A stretch of 8,923 nt of DNA from Cyclobacteriaceae bacterium (GCA_013140395.1 JABFSY010000200.1:1-8923), one strand, 5' to 3'; counted from the first letter of the stretch, positions 1-8,725 are shown. Program-made: numbers and translations. Notes: a model not told the origin generated them from the sequence alone.

Positions 1-12
1 ACCCGGTTTGGT

Positions 13-29
13 CAAACATCGCTTGTTTG
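13..29. repeat. Perfect 6-bp inverted repeat in the leader of the transporter-glpF-glpK block
   Basis: CAAACA (13-18) and TGTTTG (24-29) are perfect reverse complements around the 5-nt loop TCGCT. The repeat lies 43 bp upstream of the first start codon. It is followed by a pyrimidine-rich stretch but not by a clean T tract, so it is a poor intrinsic terminator. It could be an operator half-site pair or a small hairpin. The arms are short, so chance is a real possibility. Confidence 0.35.
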
Positions 30-39
30 TTCCATTTCC

Positions 40-67
40 TTTCGTCAACTTTAATCGGTTAACGAAA
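40..67. promoter_or_regulatory. Imperfect 10-bp inverted repeat just before the first start codon
   Basis: TTTCGTCAAC (40-49) and GTTAACGAAA (58-67) match as reverse complements at 9 of 10 positions; the mismatch pairs C46 with A61. The loop is TTTAATCG (50-57). The right arm ends 5 nt before the ATG at 73, so the element is placed either to bind a dimeric regulator or to fold over the translation start in RNA. No TAnnTTTG -7 box is visible in the 72 bp before the gene, so the promoter may lie outside the window. The role as a regulatory element is inference. Confidence 0.4.
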
Positions 68-72
68 TCTAA

Positions 73-1557
73 ATGAACATCCCCAAACCCCAACTCACCT
101 TCTCGCAGATCATCAATATGAACGTGTGGTTCTTTGGCATCCAATATAGCTTTGGCTTGCAGCAGAGCGCTGTCAACCCCATATATGATTTTTTAGGGGC
201 TAGCCCAGATGAGATTCCGCTCCTGAATTTGGCAGGACCCGTTACAGGTTTATTGATACAGCCGATTATCGGTGCTTTAAGTGACAAAACGTGGAGCCCT
301 CGATTTGGCAGGCGCAAGCCCTATTTTTTTATCGGGGCAATGCTCTGTAGTATTTGCCTTTTCTTTTTCCCCTTTAGCAGCGCACTATGGATGGCGGCTG
401 GGTTGCTTTGGATTTTGGATGTTGGTAACAACACTGCAATGGAACCTTATCGTGCCTTTATTGCTGATAAGTTGAATGACGAACAACGTCCTACAGGTTT
501 TCAGACACAGAGCTTTTTTACGGGTCTTGGCCAAACACTTGCAAATGTTTCGCTATTTGTTTTTCCCCTGCTGATTATTGGCAGAACAGGCGCCATTCCC
601 AATTGGGTATTCGCATCATTCTTTTTAGGAGCGGTTTGTTCGATAGGCACGATTTGGTGGAGCATGCATACAACCCCTGAGATTCCGCCCACCCAACAAG
701 AGATTGATGAGATAGAAAGGAAGAATCTGGGGCAACCGCATTTAGTTTGGCAATTTTTCATTTCAGTGATTACATCTGTGATCGCGTATGCCATGATGAT
801 TTTATTATTCATACCGTCTCTCTTTTATAAATCGTTGTTTAGAAAAGTACTGGATGCAGTTAAAAATAATTCTACTACTAAAATTCTCTTTGCGCAGAAT
901 ATAGAGATTGTGGAAGCTATTTTGGAAATGCCCACTGTGATGTGGCAGTTGGCGTTGGTGTATCTTTTTCAATGGTATGCTTTGTTTTGCTATTGGCAGA
1001 ATGCATCTAAGAGCATTGCGTTGTCTGTTTGGAAAACAACCGAAACCGTCAACAACCCTTTGTATGACGAAGCAGTAAGTTGGACTGGGCTTGTCAATGG
1101 TTGGTACAACATTGTTACGTTTCTATCCGCATTTGCATTGGTTTATTTCGTCAAGAAATCATCGGCTAAAATGGTACACTTCACATGCTTGGTGCTAGCG
1201 GCTTTAGGTTTCTTACTTTTTCCATTCATTGGAAACAAGTATTTGCTTTTTCCTGCCATCACTGGATTCGGCATTGGTTGGGCCAGCATGATGGGAATTC
1301 CTTATCTGTTGGTAGTGGGGAATATTCCTAAAGAGCGATACGGAGTGTACATGGGTATTATCAACATGATGATTGTGGTGCCTATGATTTTACAAACGGT
1401 GACTTTTGGTTACGTGCTGAAGAATTTCTTGGGAAACAATAGTAGTCATGCTGTTTTGTTTGCCGGAGTGCTGTTGTTGCTGGCAGCGCTCGCAACGCTG
1501 TTGATCAAAGCAAAACCGACCGATCAAGAAGTGCAACTGACATCTTCAGGTCATTAG
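73..1557 (+). CDS. MFS transporter of the SLC45 / GPH (sugar:cation symporter-like) type
   Basis: A 494-residue inner-membrane protein that probably moves a small sugar or polyol by ion symport; the substrate cannot be read from the sequence. The loop between TM2 and TM3 carries the family A-motif, [15 protein letters not shown] at residues 70-84, whose RxGRRKP part is typical of the SLC45/sucrose-transporter-like branch. The C-terminal half repeats the pattern with [10 protein letters not shown] at about 419-428. Hydrophobic helices span the length, with about six before residue 200 and six after 288. A further hydrophobic stretch lies in the central region at about 225-252. The start at 73 is preceded by A-rich sequence without a Shine-Dalgarno, as is normal in Bacteroidota. 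The gene ends 27 bp before the aquaglyceroporin gene and is probably co-transcribed with it, which makes a glycerol-related or polyol role possible but unproven. Bacteroidota relatives are often annotated as maltose/sucrose transporters. Confidence 0.85.
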   Translation: MNIPKPQLTFSQIINMNVWFFGIQYSFGLQQSAVNPIYDFLGASPDEIPLLNLAGPVTGLLIQPIIGALSDKTWSPRFGRRKPYFFIGAMLCSICLFFFPFSSALWMAAGLLWILDVGNNTAMEPYRAFIADKLNDEQRPTGFQTQSFFTGLGQTLANVSLFVFPLLIIGRTGAIPNWVFASFFLGAVCSIGTIWWSMHTTPEIPPTQQEIDEIERKNLGQPHLVWQFFISVITSVIAYAMMILLFIPSLFYKSLFRKVLDAVKNNSTTKILFAQNIEIVEAILEMPTVMWQLALVYLFQWYALFCYWQNASKSIALSVWKTTETVNNPLYDEAVSWTGLVNGWYNIVTFLSAFALVYFVKKSSAKMVHFTCLVLAALGFLLFPFIGNKYLLFPAITGFGIGWASMMGIPYLLVVGNIPKERYGVYMGIINMMIVVPMILQTVTFGYVLKNFLGNNSSHAVLFAGVLLLLAALATLLIKAKPTDQEVQLTSSGH

Positions 1558-1584
1558 TTCTAAATCTAACCTAAACTGATTTGT

Positions 1585-2292
1585 ATGAGTCCCTACGTAG
1601 CGGAATTTTTTGGAACCCTATTATTGATTCTTTTGGGAGGTGGAGTAAATGCGGCTGTGTCATTGAAAAAGTCAAAGTCCGAAAATGGAGGATGGCTCAT
1701 GATTGCTATCGGATGGGGACTCGCGGTGATGCTTGCGATTTATGCTGTTGGCAGTATTAGTGGCGCGCACCTCAATCCAGCCGTTACCATCGCGCTCGCA
1801 ATCAACGGAAGTTTTGCTTCAAGTTTGGTGGTTGGCTATATCGTAGCGCAGTTTATCGGAGCACTAGTTGGTGCCACGCTGGTATGGCTGCATTACTTGC
1901 CACACTGGAAAGAGACGGTTGATCCTGCAGCAAAACTGGGTGTATTTTGCAATGCACCTGCCATTCGCAATACGTTTACCAATTTGATTAGTGAAATCAT
2001 TGCAACCATGGTGTTGATCATGGCTTTGTTGTTTATCGGTGCCAATGAATTTACGAAAGGATTGAATCCAATCGTAGTCGGTCTTTTGATTATCTCCATT
2101 GGCTTAAGCCTTGGAGGAACGACCGGTTTTGCGATTAATCCTGCGCGTGATTTAGGCCCACGGATAGCTCATTTTGTTTTGCCGATACATGGCAAAGGAA
2201 AATCTGATTGGAGTTACGCTTGGATACCTGTGATTGGTCCAGTCATTGGTGGGATTCTTGGAGCTTTGCTTTACCGAACGCTGTTCGTATAG
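1585..2292 (+). CDS. glpF: Aquaglyceroporin (MIP family), glycerol uptake facilitator
   Basis: A 235-residue MIP-family channel for facilitated diffusion of glycerol across the inner membrane. Both half-helix motifs are present: H-L-N-P-A-V-T with NPA at residues 64-66, and F-A-I-N-P-A-R-D with NPA at 185-187. The residues that separate glycerol channels from water channels favour glycerol. Trp44, Phe182 and Arg188 align with the E. coli GlpF filter residues Trp48, Phe200 and Arg206 (recalled numbering). Asp189 after NPAR is the aquaglyceroporin marker. The length is somewhat below E. coli GlpF (281 residues), mainly from shorter loops and tail. The gene lies 27 bp after the transporter gene and 55 bp before glycerol kinase, matching the usual glpF-glpK pairing. 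No separate promoter is evident in either gap. The family is certain; the glycerol preference is a strong inference from the filter residues. Confidence 0.92.
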   Translation: MSPYVAEFFGTLLLILLGGGVNAAVSLKKSKSENGGWLMIAIGWGLAVMLAIYAVGSISGAHLNPAVTIALAINGSFASSLVVGYIVAQFIGALVGATLVWLHYLPHWKETVDPAAKLGVFCNAPAIRNTFTNLISEIIATMVLIMALLFIGANEFTKGLNPIVVGLLIISIGLSLGGTTGFAINPARDLGPRIAHFVLPIHGKGKSDWSYAWIPVIGPVIGGILGALLYRTLFV

Positions 2293-2335
2293 TTTTCCAC
2301 CAAAACTGTCTTACGTCTTTTGTCTTACTACTTAA

Positions 2336-3832
<1,497 letters not shown>

Positions 3833-3843
3833 TTACTTTTTCC

Positions 3844-4386
3844 TCACTTTTTTCGCTGCCTCTTTGCTGGTTTGGCCACTTTCTTTACCGCAGCCTTTTT
3901 TACTTTAACAGGTTTTATTGAGGCAAACGTTTTACCACCACTCAATATTTGTTCTGCGTGATTTTTGGTATCCACCTTTTCAATCACTTCGGAAATGATT
4001 CCTTTTTCATCGATGATATATGTGACACGTGCTGTACCCATGTATTTTCTTCCATACATTGATTTTTCTATCCACGTTCCATAGAGGTGGTGGACCGATT
4101 TATCGACATCAGCCAGCAGTTGAAACGGAATTTTTTCTTTGGCAATAAATTTTTTGTGAGATTTCTCGTCATCGGAACTGATTCCAAAGACTTCGAAACC
4201 TGCCTTTTGAAGTGCTTTGTAGTTGTCGCGAAGATTGCAAGATTCTGCTGTACAGCCCGGAGTCATATCCTTCGGATAGAAGTAGAGAACAACTTTCTTT
4301 CCGCGTAAGCTGGAAAGGGTTACTGTATTTCCGTCTTGATCGGTAGTATTAAAATTCGGTGCGAGAGTACCAGCAGTTAAAGCCAT
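3844..4386 (-). CDS. bcp: Thioredoxin-dependent thiol peroxidase, Bcp/PrxQ type, with basic C-terminal tail
   Basis: A 180-residue peroxiredoxin that reduces hydrogen and organic peroxides using a thioredoxin-type donor; no signal peptide is seen, so it is presumably cytoplasmic. The peroxidatic Cys45 lies in T-P-G-C-T and the resolving Cys50 follows five residues later, the same positions as in E. coli Bcp (156 residues, recalled). The core ends near residue 155. A tail of about 25 residues (156-180) follows, with 12 Lys/Arg plus Ala, Val and Pro; such tails resemble nucleic-acid-binding H1-like ends. The start at 4386 gives the usual short N-terminus M-A-L-T-A-G-T-L-A-P-N-F. The gene begins 17 bp after the M23 peptidase stop and is probably the last cistron of a three-gene unit. 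The enzyme call is firm; the tail function is unknown. Confidence 0.95.
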   Translation of the reverse strand: MALTAGTLAPNFNTTDQDGNTVTLSSLRGKKVVLYFYPKDMTPGCTAESCNLRDNYKALQKAGFEVFGISSDDEKSHKKFIAKEKIPFQLLADVDKSVHHLYGTWIEKSMYGRKYMGTARVTYIIDEKGIISEVIEKVDTKNHAEQILSGGKTFASIKPVKVKKAAVKKVAKPAKRQRKK

Positions 4387-4403
4387 CTTAATCAGCGTTT
4401 TTG

Positions 4404-6353
4404 TTATAGTATTTTTTGTTTGTGTATTCGTTCATTGCCTGCACGATCTGTAACCTTCAATTGGAAGTCGCCTTTCAATAGTTTTTTTGAGTCCAACCTT
4501 TCAGACTGAACGATGCCCGTCTTATAGTCATATTTCATTAACAGCCACTCGCCATTTATGTTTGCTTCAAACTTTGCGATGCCGGATAAGTTATCATAAA
4601 TTCGGAAGCGAGCAGTCCTAGGATTGCAATAAATTCGCCCAATGCTTGGTGGCGTAGAATCAGCCAATACTGTAAATTGCCCAAGTTCTTTCGTGTTAAA
4701 CTGAATTCGGCCATTTGTCCATTCGCCTCCAACAAACTCAAAACGGTTTCCCTCGATATGATAAGCAAACGTCTTCTCCGTCTTCGAGTAGGAGATGGTT
4801 GGTTTTAACGTGACGGCTATGGTGTTATGTAGGGGAGTAGTAAGTGTAGCGATCGTGAATTTCTCGCGACCTTTTTCTGAAATTTCATGACTGGTATTAA
4901 GATACAAGGTATCATAAAGATTGCCATTTTTAAATTTGATGTCAATGAGGTCACTATAGTAGTCGTAGTCAGTGCCGGAAGGGATTATGCCTTTAAAGTT
5001 CAGGGGCACTGTACCTGCGCAGGTTTGAATTGAGTCGGGGAGCCCACTGCGTAGGTCAACAAGATAGACATTTCGAAGTGAGTTAGCATAATTGGGTGAA
5101 ATAGTATTTTGAATTCCATTGACGTGAATGACGGCCTTTCCATCTTTTTGACTAGAACATGGCTTCGAATTTATGACGAGTGTGTTCTCGACAATATCAA
5201 AGTCAATTGGCTTTTGCATCGCCTCAAGGAATCGGGCGTCTTCTGTCAAAGGATCGGATTTTAAGCTGAAGCTTACGTTACTTGTGTTTCCCGAAAAATC
5301 GCGGAGGGCGATCGCAATCTTTCGCTGACCTTCTGCCACTTGAATCACTCCTTTTGAAACAACTCCATCATAAAACTTTAGTGCGTTGCCATCCCCGACA
5401 TATAGTTTATTAAATCGTGTGCCTTTTGTTTTTAGGGTTTTGAAGTCCATCAACGTGATGATGTCATAACTGTCTTCAAAACTGAATTTTTTTATCTCCT
5501 GCGTGAAGATACGGGCGCTATCGACTCTCATTTCTATTTGACTGATGCCACAACGAAATTGAGAGAGATCGATCTTATCATGCGCCAAAATTTCAACCCC
5601 TATTCTTCCATTGGCAAAAATGGGAAAGGGCAATTTGTAGTTATTGCCAGATCGAACGAGGCTGAACTCAAATCGACCAAAACGATCGTTTACCCGAGAA
5701 TTTTTGTCCATCGCTACCAATGCAACTTTCAATGCAATCGGGGCATACTTATCTTTTACTTCTGTAAATCCAAATGATAGTGGGTTAAGAGCTTCATTGT
5801 TTTGATCCCTTATTTCAAAGTGCAGATGGGGGCCGCTTGATCCACCCGTGTTACCGGACAGGCCAATCGTGTCACCTCGCTGAATTGGAAATTGACTAAC
5901 CTCAAAGTTGAGGTCCAGATCGAAAGACTTTCGCTTGTATTGCTCTTCTAATACATAGCGAGCAATTGGGCCCTTGAATTTGTCTAAATGGCCGTAAAGT
6001 GAGGTGTTACCATCCGGATGTTTAATCATGAGGGCATGTCCATAACCATAGGCACCAACAATAATCCTAGAAACATAGCCTTGCTGTGTAGCCAATATGG
6101 GCACGCCAATCATACTATTTGTTCGGACGTCAATGCCAGCATGAAAGTGAGTGGTACGCAATTCACCCATTGTTCCGGCTAAAAAATTTGGTTGACCGGG
6201 GTTAACAGGGAATAGGTAGGGTTCAAGTTCGGGAGCCTTGTTAAGGATGATTTCGTTTGGCAGACTGAACTGCGCAGTTGAAAAGTGCGCAAATGCCAAA
6301 CAGATGACAGCAAAAGAAAAACTACTTAACCTCAAACTCCAGCAACTTCTCAT
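4404..6353 (-). CDS. Secreted M23 family metallopeptidase (LytM/peptidoglycan endopeptidase-like)
   Basis: A 649-residue exported protein, likely a peptidoglycan-cleaving zinc endopeptidase in the periplasm or on the cell surface. Residues 1-27 form a signal peptide with a hydrophobic core and probable cleavage before Gln28. The catalytic domain runs from about 50 to 200. His71 and Asp75 (H-F-H-A-G-I-D) and His178 (H-L-H-F-E, 176-180) are the expected zinc ligands. His122 (L-Y-G-H-L) and His176 match the LytM catalytic histidines. About 25 extra residues (126-150) separate the Y-G-H-L and Q-R-G-D segments. The remaining ~450 residues are beta-rich with no motif I can name; the end (about 567-649) has D-N-L-S-G-I and D-R-A-G-N segments that look Ig-like. 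The start at 6353 lies inside the upstream FAH-family gene, overlapping it by 32 bp. A TTG six codons later would also leave a signal peptide, so the exact start is slightly uncertain. All five active-site residues are present, so it is probably an active enzyme. Confidence 0.9.
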   Translation of the reverse strand: MRSCWSLRLSSFSFAVICLAFAHFSTAQFSLPNEIILNKAPELEPYLFPVNPGQPNFLAGTMGELRTTHFHAGIDVRTNSMIGVPILATQQGYVSRIIVGAYGYGHALMIKHPDGNTSLYGHLDKFKGPIARYVLEEQYKRKSFDLDLNFEVSQFPIQRGDTIGLSGNTGGSSGPHLHFEIRDQNNEALNPLSFGFTEVKDKYAPIALKVALVAMDKNSRVNDRFGRFEFSLVRSGNNYKLPFPIFANGRIGVEILAHDKIDLSQFRCGISQIEMRVDSARIFTQEIKKFSFEDSYDIITLMDFKTLKTKGTRFNKLYVGDGNALKFYDGVVSKGVIQVAEGQRKIAIALRDFSGNTSNVSFSLKSDPLTEDARFLEAMQKPIDFDIVENTLVINSKPCSSQKDGKAVIHVNGIQNTISPNYANSLRNVYLVDLRSGLPDSIQTCAGTVPLNFKGIIPSGTDYDYYSDLIDIKFKNGNLYDTLYLNTSHEISEKGREKFTIATLTTPLHNTIAVTLKPTISYSKTEKTFAYHIEGNRFEFVGGEWTNGRIQFNTKELGQFTVLADSTPPSIGRIYCNPRTARFRIYDNLSGIAKFEANINGEWLLMKYDYKTGIVQSERLDSKKLLKGDFQLKVTDRAGNERIHKQKIL

Positions 6354-6936
6354 CTTCGATGTATGCGGTTAACTTATCTCCAATAACAACAGGGCCAACT
6401 CCTTTTGGAGTTCCTGTAAAAATCAAATCTCCGGTTCTCAATGTGAAAAACTTTGACAAATATGAGATGATGTAGTCGAAAGAAAAAAGCAGCAAACTGG
6501 TATTGCCCGTTTGCTTTAGCTCTCCATTCACTTCCAATTTAAAGTTGATATCTTTTTTGTCTGCAAATTGATCGATGGAAATAAACGTATCAGAAATTGG
6601 CGCAGAGCCGTTAAACCCTTTTGCGATGTCCCATGGAAGGCCCTTTGCCTTTAGTTTCGACTGAATGTCTCTGGCCGTAAAGTCAATACCAATCCCCACA
6701 GCATCGTAATACTTAGACGCGAATTTTTCCTCAATATTCTTACCCTCTTTACAGATCCGTAAAACGAGTTCTACTTCATGGTGAATATCACTAGAAAAGG
6801 AGGGATAGTAGAAAGGCGCGTTATTGCGCAAAATGGCCGTGTCGGGTTTTGTGAAAATAACGGGCTCATCAGGCCTTTCATTGTTTAATTCCTGAATATG
6901 CTCAGCATAGTTTCGGCCGATAGCAAAAATTCTCAT
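6322..6936 (-). CDS. Fumarylacetoacetate hydrolase (FAH) family protein, FAHD1-like (acylpyruvase / oxaloacetate decarboxylase type)
   Basis: A 204-residue cytoplasmic enzyme consisting of a single FAH fold. The metal ligands are Glu54 and Glu56 (H-H-E-V-E-L) and Asp85 (G-I-D-F-T-A-R-D). His13, Glu16 and Lys106 also fall where human FAHD1 has its catalytic His30, Glu33 and Lys123, all at a constant offset of 17 (FAHD1 numbering recalled). The C-terminal G-T-P-K-G-V-G-P motif at 175-182 is the family hallmark. This pattern favours the FAHD1 group, which hydrolyses acylpyruvates or decarboxylates oxaloacetate, over true fumarylacetoacetase. The physiological substrate cannot be told from sequence. 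Nothing nearby suggests aromatic catabolism. The gene is first in its unit, with a -7 box 21-28 bp before its start, and its 3' end overlaps the M23 peptidase start. Confidence 0.93.
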   Translation of the reverse strand: MRIFAIGRNYAEHIQELNNERPDEPVIFTKPDTAILRNNAPFYYPSFSSDIHHEVELVLRICKEGKNIEEKFASKYYDAVGIGIDFTARDIQSKLKAKGLPWDIAKGFNGSAPISDTFISIDQFADKKDINFKLEVNGELKQTGNTSLLLFSFDYIISYLSKFFTLRTGDLIFTGTPKGVGPVVIGDKLTAYIEDEKLLEFEVK

Positions 6937-6956
6937 AGTAATGATTTAATAACCTG

Positions 6957-6964
6957 CAAATTTA
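6957..6964 (-). promoter_or_regulatory. Bacteroidota -7 promoter box for the FAH-M23-bcp unit
   Basis: Read on the minus strand this is TAAATTTG, an exact match to the Bacteroidota TAnnTTTG -7 consensus. It ends 20 bp before the ATG at 6936, which would give a leader of roughly 10-15 nt. No good -33 TTTG is seen at the expected spacing; the region there overlaps the G4/C4 hairpin. Confidence 0.6.
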
Positions 6965-6974
6965 TAAACATTCT

Positions 6975-6990
6975 AAGGGGAAAACCCCTT
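6975..6990. repeat. Perfect 6-bp G4/C4 hairpin between the divergent promoters
   Basis: AAGGGG (6975-6980) and CCCCTT (6985-6990) are perfect reverse complements around the loop AAAA, and the T run continues to 6994. On the + strand it has the form of a short intrinsic terminator, but no + strand gene lies upstream. It begins 11 bp upstream of the leftward -7 box, over the place of its -33 element, so an operator role is equally possible. Both readings are inference. Confidence 0.5.
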
Positions 6991-7027
6991 TTTTGCCGCT
7001 AATTTTTAATTTTTGTGATTATCAGTT

Positions 7028-7035
7028 TATCTTTG
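7028..7035 (+). promoter_or_regulatory. Bacteroidota -7 promoter box for the M48 peptidase gene
   Basis: TATCTTTG is an exact match to TAnnTTTG. A TTTA at 7005-7008, 19 bp upstream, is a 3-of-4 match to the -33 TTTG element at the usual spacing. The box ends 22 bp before the ATG at 7058, leaving a leader of about 15 nt, the mirror image of the leftward promoter. Confidence 0.65.
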
Positions 7036-7057
7036 AATTTCATTAAACCACTCTTTT

Positions 7058-7858
7058 ATGATCATAAGTATCAGCTCTTTTTTTATTTGTGCTTTGCTAC
7101 TATTTCGTTGTGCTAACGTGCCAGTAACCGGTCGCAGTCAATTGAGCTTAGTCTCAAGTTCAGAAATCAATGGAATGGCTGCTACACAATACCAGGAAGT
7201 GATCAAGACAGGGCCGCTTTCGACAAATCATGAGCAAGTCGCAATGATCAAAAGGGTAGGAAGTAAGATTCAACGGGCTGCTGAACAGTACATGGCCGAA
7301 AAGGGCGCATCTGATCAATTGGCTGGTTTTGCTTGGGAGTTTAATTTAATACAAGATGATAAAACAGTAAACGCCTGGTGCATGCCGGGAGGTAAGGTAG
7401 CGTTTTATACAGCCATCTTGCCCATCTGCAAAGATGAAACAGGGGTGGCCGTTGTAATGGGGCATGAGGTGGCACACGCTATCGCAAATCATGGTCGTGA
7501 GCGAATGAGTCAGGGGCTTATTCAGCAATTTGGTTTATCAACGCTCGGTGCAGCAATGGGGCAAAATCCAACAGCGACTAAGCAGATATTTTTAGAAGCA
7601 GTGGGTATGGGCGCAAATTTGGGCGCGCTAAAATTCTCTCGCCAGCACGAATCGGAAGCGGATCATATCGGGCTGATTTTCATGTCGATGGCCGGTTACG
7701 ATCCCGCCCAAGCACCAAAGTTTTGGGAACGCATGACCTCGTTGAGCGGTGGTCAAAAGCCACCTGAATTTATGTCGACTCACCCATCCGATGAAACAAG
7801 GATCAAGGATTTGCAAGGATGGATGCCAGAGGCATTAGGTTATTATAAACCAAACTAA
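7058..7858 (+). CDS. M48 family metallopeptidase, probable lipoprotein (OMA1/LoiP-like)
   Basis: A 266-residue zinc protease, presumably envelope-anchored and involved in protein quality control. The catalytic motif G-H-E-V-A-H is at 135-140, giving His136 and His140 as ligands with Glu137 as base. The third ligand is probably Glu198 in E-S-E-A-D, and the conserved S-T-H-P-S-D-E-T-R-I block is at 240-249. The N-terminus is a hydrophobic segment ending at Cys18, followed by A-N-V-P-V-T-G-R, a sequence common at the start of mature lipoproteins of this family. The residues before the Cys (L-L-F-R) are a weak lipobox and the n-region has no Lys or Arg. The frame is closed by a TGA at 7034-7036 and no upstream ATG exists, so 7058 is the only plausible usual start. 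It diverges from the FAH-family gene. The next gene starts 73 bp downstream and may be co-transcribed. Confidence 0.93.
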   Translation: MIISISSFFICALLLFRCANVPVTGRSQLSLVSSSEINGMAATQYQEVIKTGPLSTNHEQVAMIKRVGSKIQRAAEQYMAEKGASDQLAGFAWEFNLIQDDKTVNAWCMPGGKVAFYTAILPICKDETGVAVVMGHEVAHAIANHGRERMSQGLIQQFGLSTLGAAMGQNPTATKQIFLEAVGMGANLGALKFSRQHESEADHIGLIFMSMAGYDPAQAPKFWERMTSLSGGQKPPEFMSTHPSDETRIKDLQGWMPEALGYYKPN

Positions 7859-7931
7859 TTCCGGTTTTTGGGGTTTAAATACGAGGCAGCGCTTTTTGCT
7901 TTGCTTTTGAAACCATTTTGTCCTTCTCTTC

Positions 7932-8720
7932 ATGATTGACGCGTACAATTTTATTGCTTCCTGGCAGCTTTTCCCTGAAAAAGGTACTTATGAACTGGGA
8001 ATGCGACCTCGGTCTGGAATCTACCGGATCCAAATGGGCGAAAGTTCTAAGCAGTTGCATATCAGCATGAATTGGGTCTCTATGGAGGACCAGGCATTTG
8101 AGTCTAGTTATACTATAGAGCCTAATGGCGAGGAGCAACCATTTTTGGATTTACCTATTGGTGATTCAATGAAATGCATCATTATCGATTCTATTAACTT
8201 TGAAACTCATTTTTTTAAAGAAGGAAAGTTAGTGTTGGTCGTACAGCACGAGATTACACCAAAAGGGCTTCTTAAAATTACTCAAAAGCATCATCAGGCC
8301 GATGGACTGGTTTTGACGAACACCGAGGTTTACCACAAACAGATGAGTGTTTTGCCCTATTCATCGTCTGTGTCAGGCGCTGTGATCAAGCCCAACGAAG
8401 CGGGGCTTATTCGCCACCATGCCTTAACTGCCATGGAAGAGCAAACCAACATGCAGCTTACGCAGATTCGCCAGCAGATAGAGTTGCTTGCGATACAGGC
8501 GAAGGAAATCTACCAGCGCAAAGAACTGAGCATGATTATCTATGATGCCAAGTTGAGCTTTAGCCCGGTGATCGGACAGTTATATTATTTGTATCAAAAT
8601 AAAGACGACTCCCATTTGCTTTCTATGATTGGCCCTAAAGAATGGGGAGCTAAAAATCCCTACAAAAGTTTTGTCGCTGCCGTACGGTTACTAGCTGACC
8701 ATACGTGGAAGGAAGTGTAA
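7932..8720 (+). CDS. DUF2452 (C1orf50-like) protein with an extra N-terminal beta-rich domain
   Basis: A 262-residue protein of unknown function with no signal peptide or membrane segment. Residues about 138-262 fit DUF2452, the family of human C1orf50, by recognition of its blocks: L-P-Y-S-S-S-V-S-G-A-V-I-K-P (141-154), a helical A-M-E-E-Q-T-N-M-Q-L stretch leading into an amphipathic helix (167-200), Y-Y-L-Y-Q (218-222), M-I-G-P-K-E-W-G (232-239) and L-A-D-H-T-W (254-259). The first 135 residues are a separate region of short alternating polar/hydrophobic strands (F-I-A-S-W-Q-L, G-I-Y-R-I, L-H-I-S-M-N-W, Y-T-I-E-P-N-G, L-K-I-T-Q). This suggests a small beta-barrel, perhaps lipocalin-like; that fold is inference. 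No -7 box is visible in the 73 bp upstream. The gene ends 5 bp from the stop of the converging exonuclease gene. No function should be assigned. Confidence 0.8.
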   Translation: MIDAYNFIASWQLFPEKGTYELGMRPRSGIYRIQMGESSKQLHISMNWVSMEDQAFESSYTIEPNGEEQPFLDLPIGDSMKCIIIDSINFETHFFKEGKLVLVVQHEITPKGLLKITQKHHQADGLVLTNTEVYHKQMSVLPYSSSVSGAVIKPNEAGLIRHHALTAMEEQTNMQLTQIRQQIELLAIQAKEIYQRKELSMIIYDAKLSFSPVIGQLYYLYQNKDDSHLLSMIGPKEWGAKNPYKSFVAAVRLLADHTWKEV

Positions 8721-8725
8721 ACATC

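Noticed and set aside
1..19. A minus-strand ATG at 19-17 could begin a gene divergent from the MFS transporter.
   Set aside because: Only six codons are visible before the window edge and no good promoter box or coding signal supports it. All three + strand frames are also uninformative over the first 50 bp.
1558..1584. Separate promoter for glpF: a TTTG occurs just before the start.
   Set aside because: The preceding bases are CTGA rather than TAnn, and the TTTG sits 2 nt from the ATG, too close for a -7 box.
3833..3843. Shared bidirectional terminator between the converging glpK and bcp genes.
   Set aside because: The 11-bp gap is a T-rich stretch with no inverted repeat, so no terminator can be claimed.
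7845..7875. Possible terminator after the M48 gene formed by CCAAA and TTTGG arms.
   Set aside because: The stem is only about five weak pairs with a 12-nt loop and lacks a T tract after it, so it is not a convincing terminator.
7875..8138. Open minus-strand frame of 87 codons over the start of the DUF2452 gene.
   Set aside because: Its translation is rich in Arg, His and Ser without recognisable motifs, and it lies opposite a gene with clear family blocks. It is an antisense shadow.
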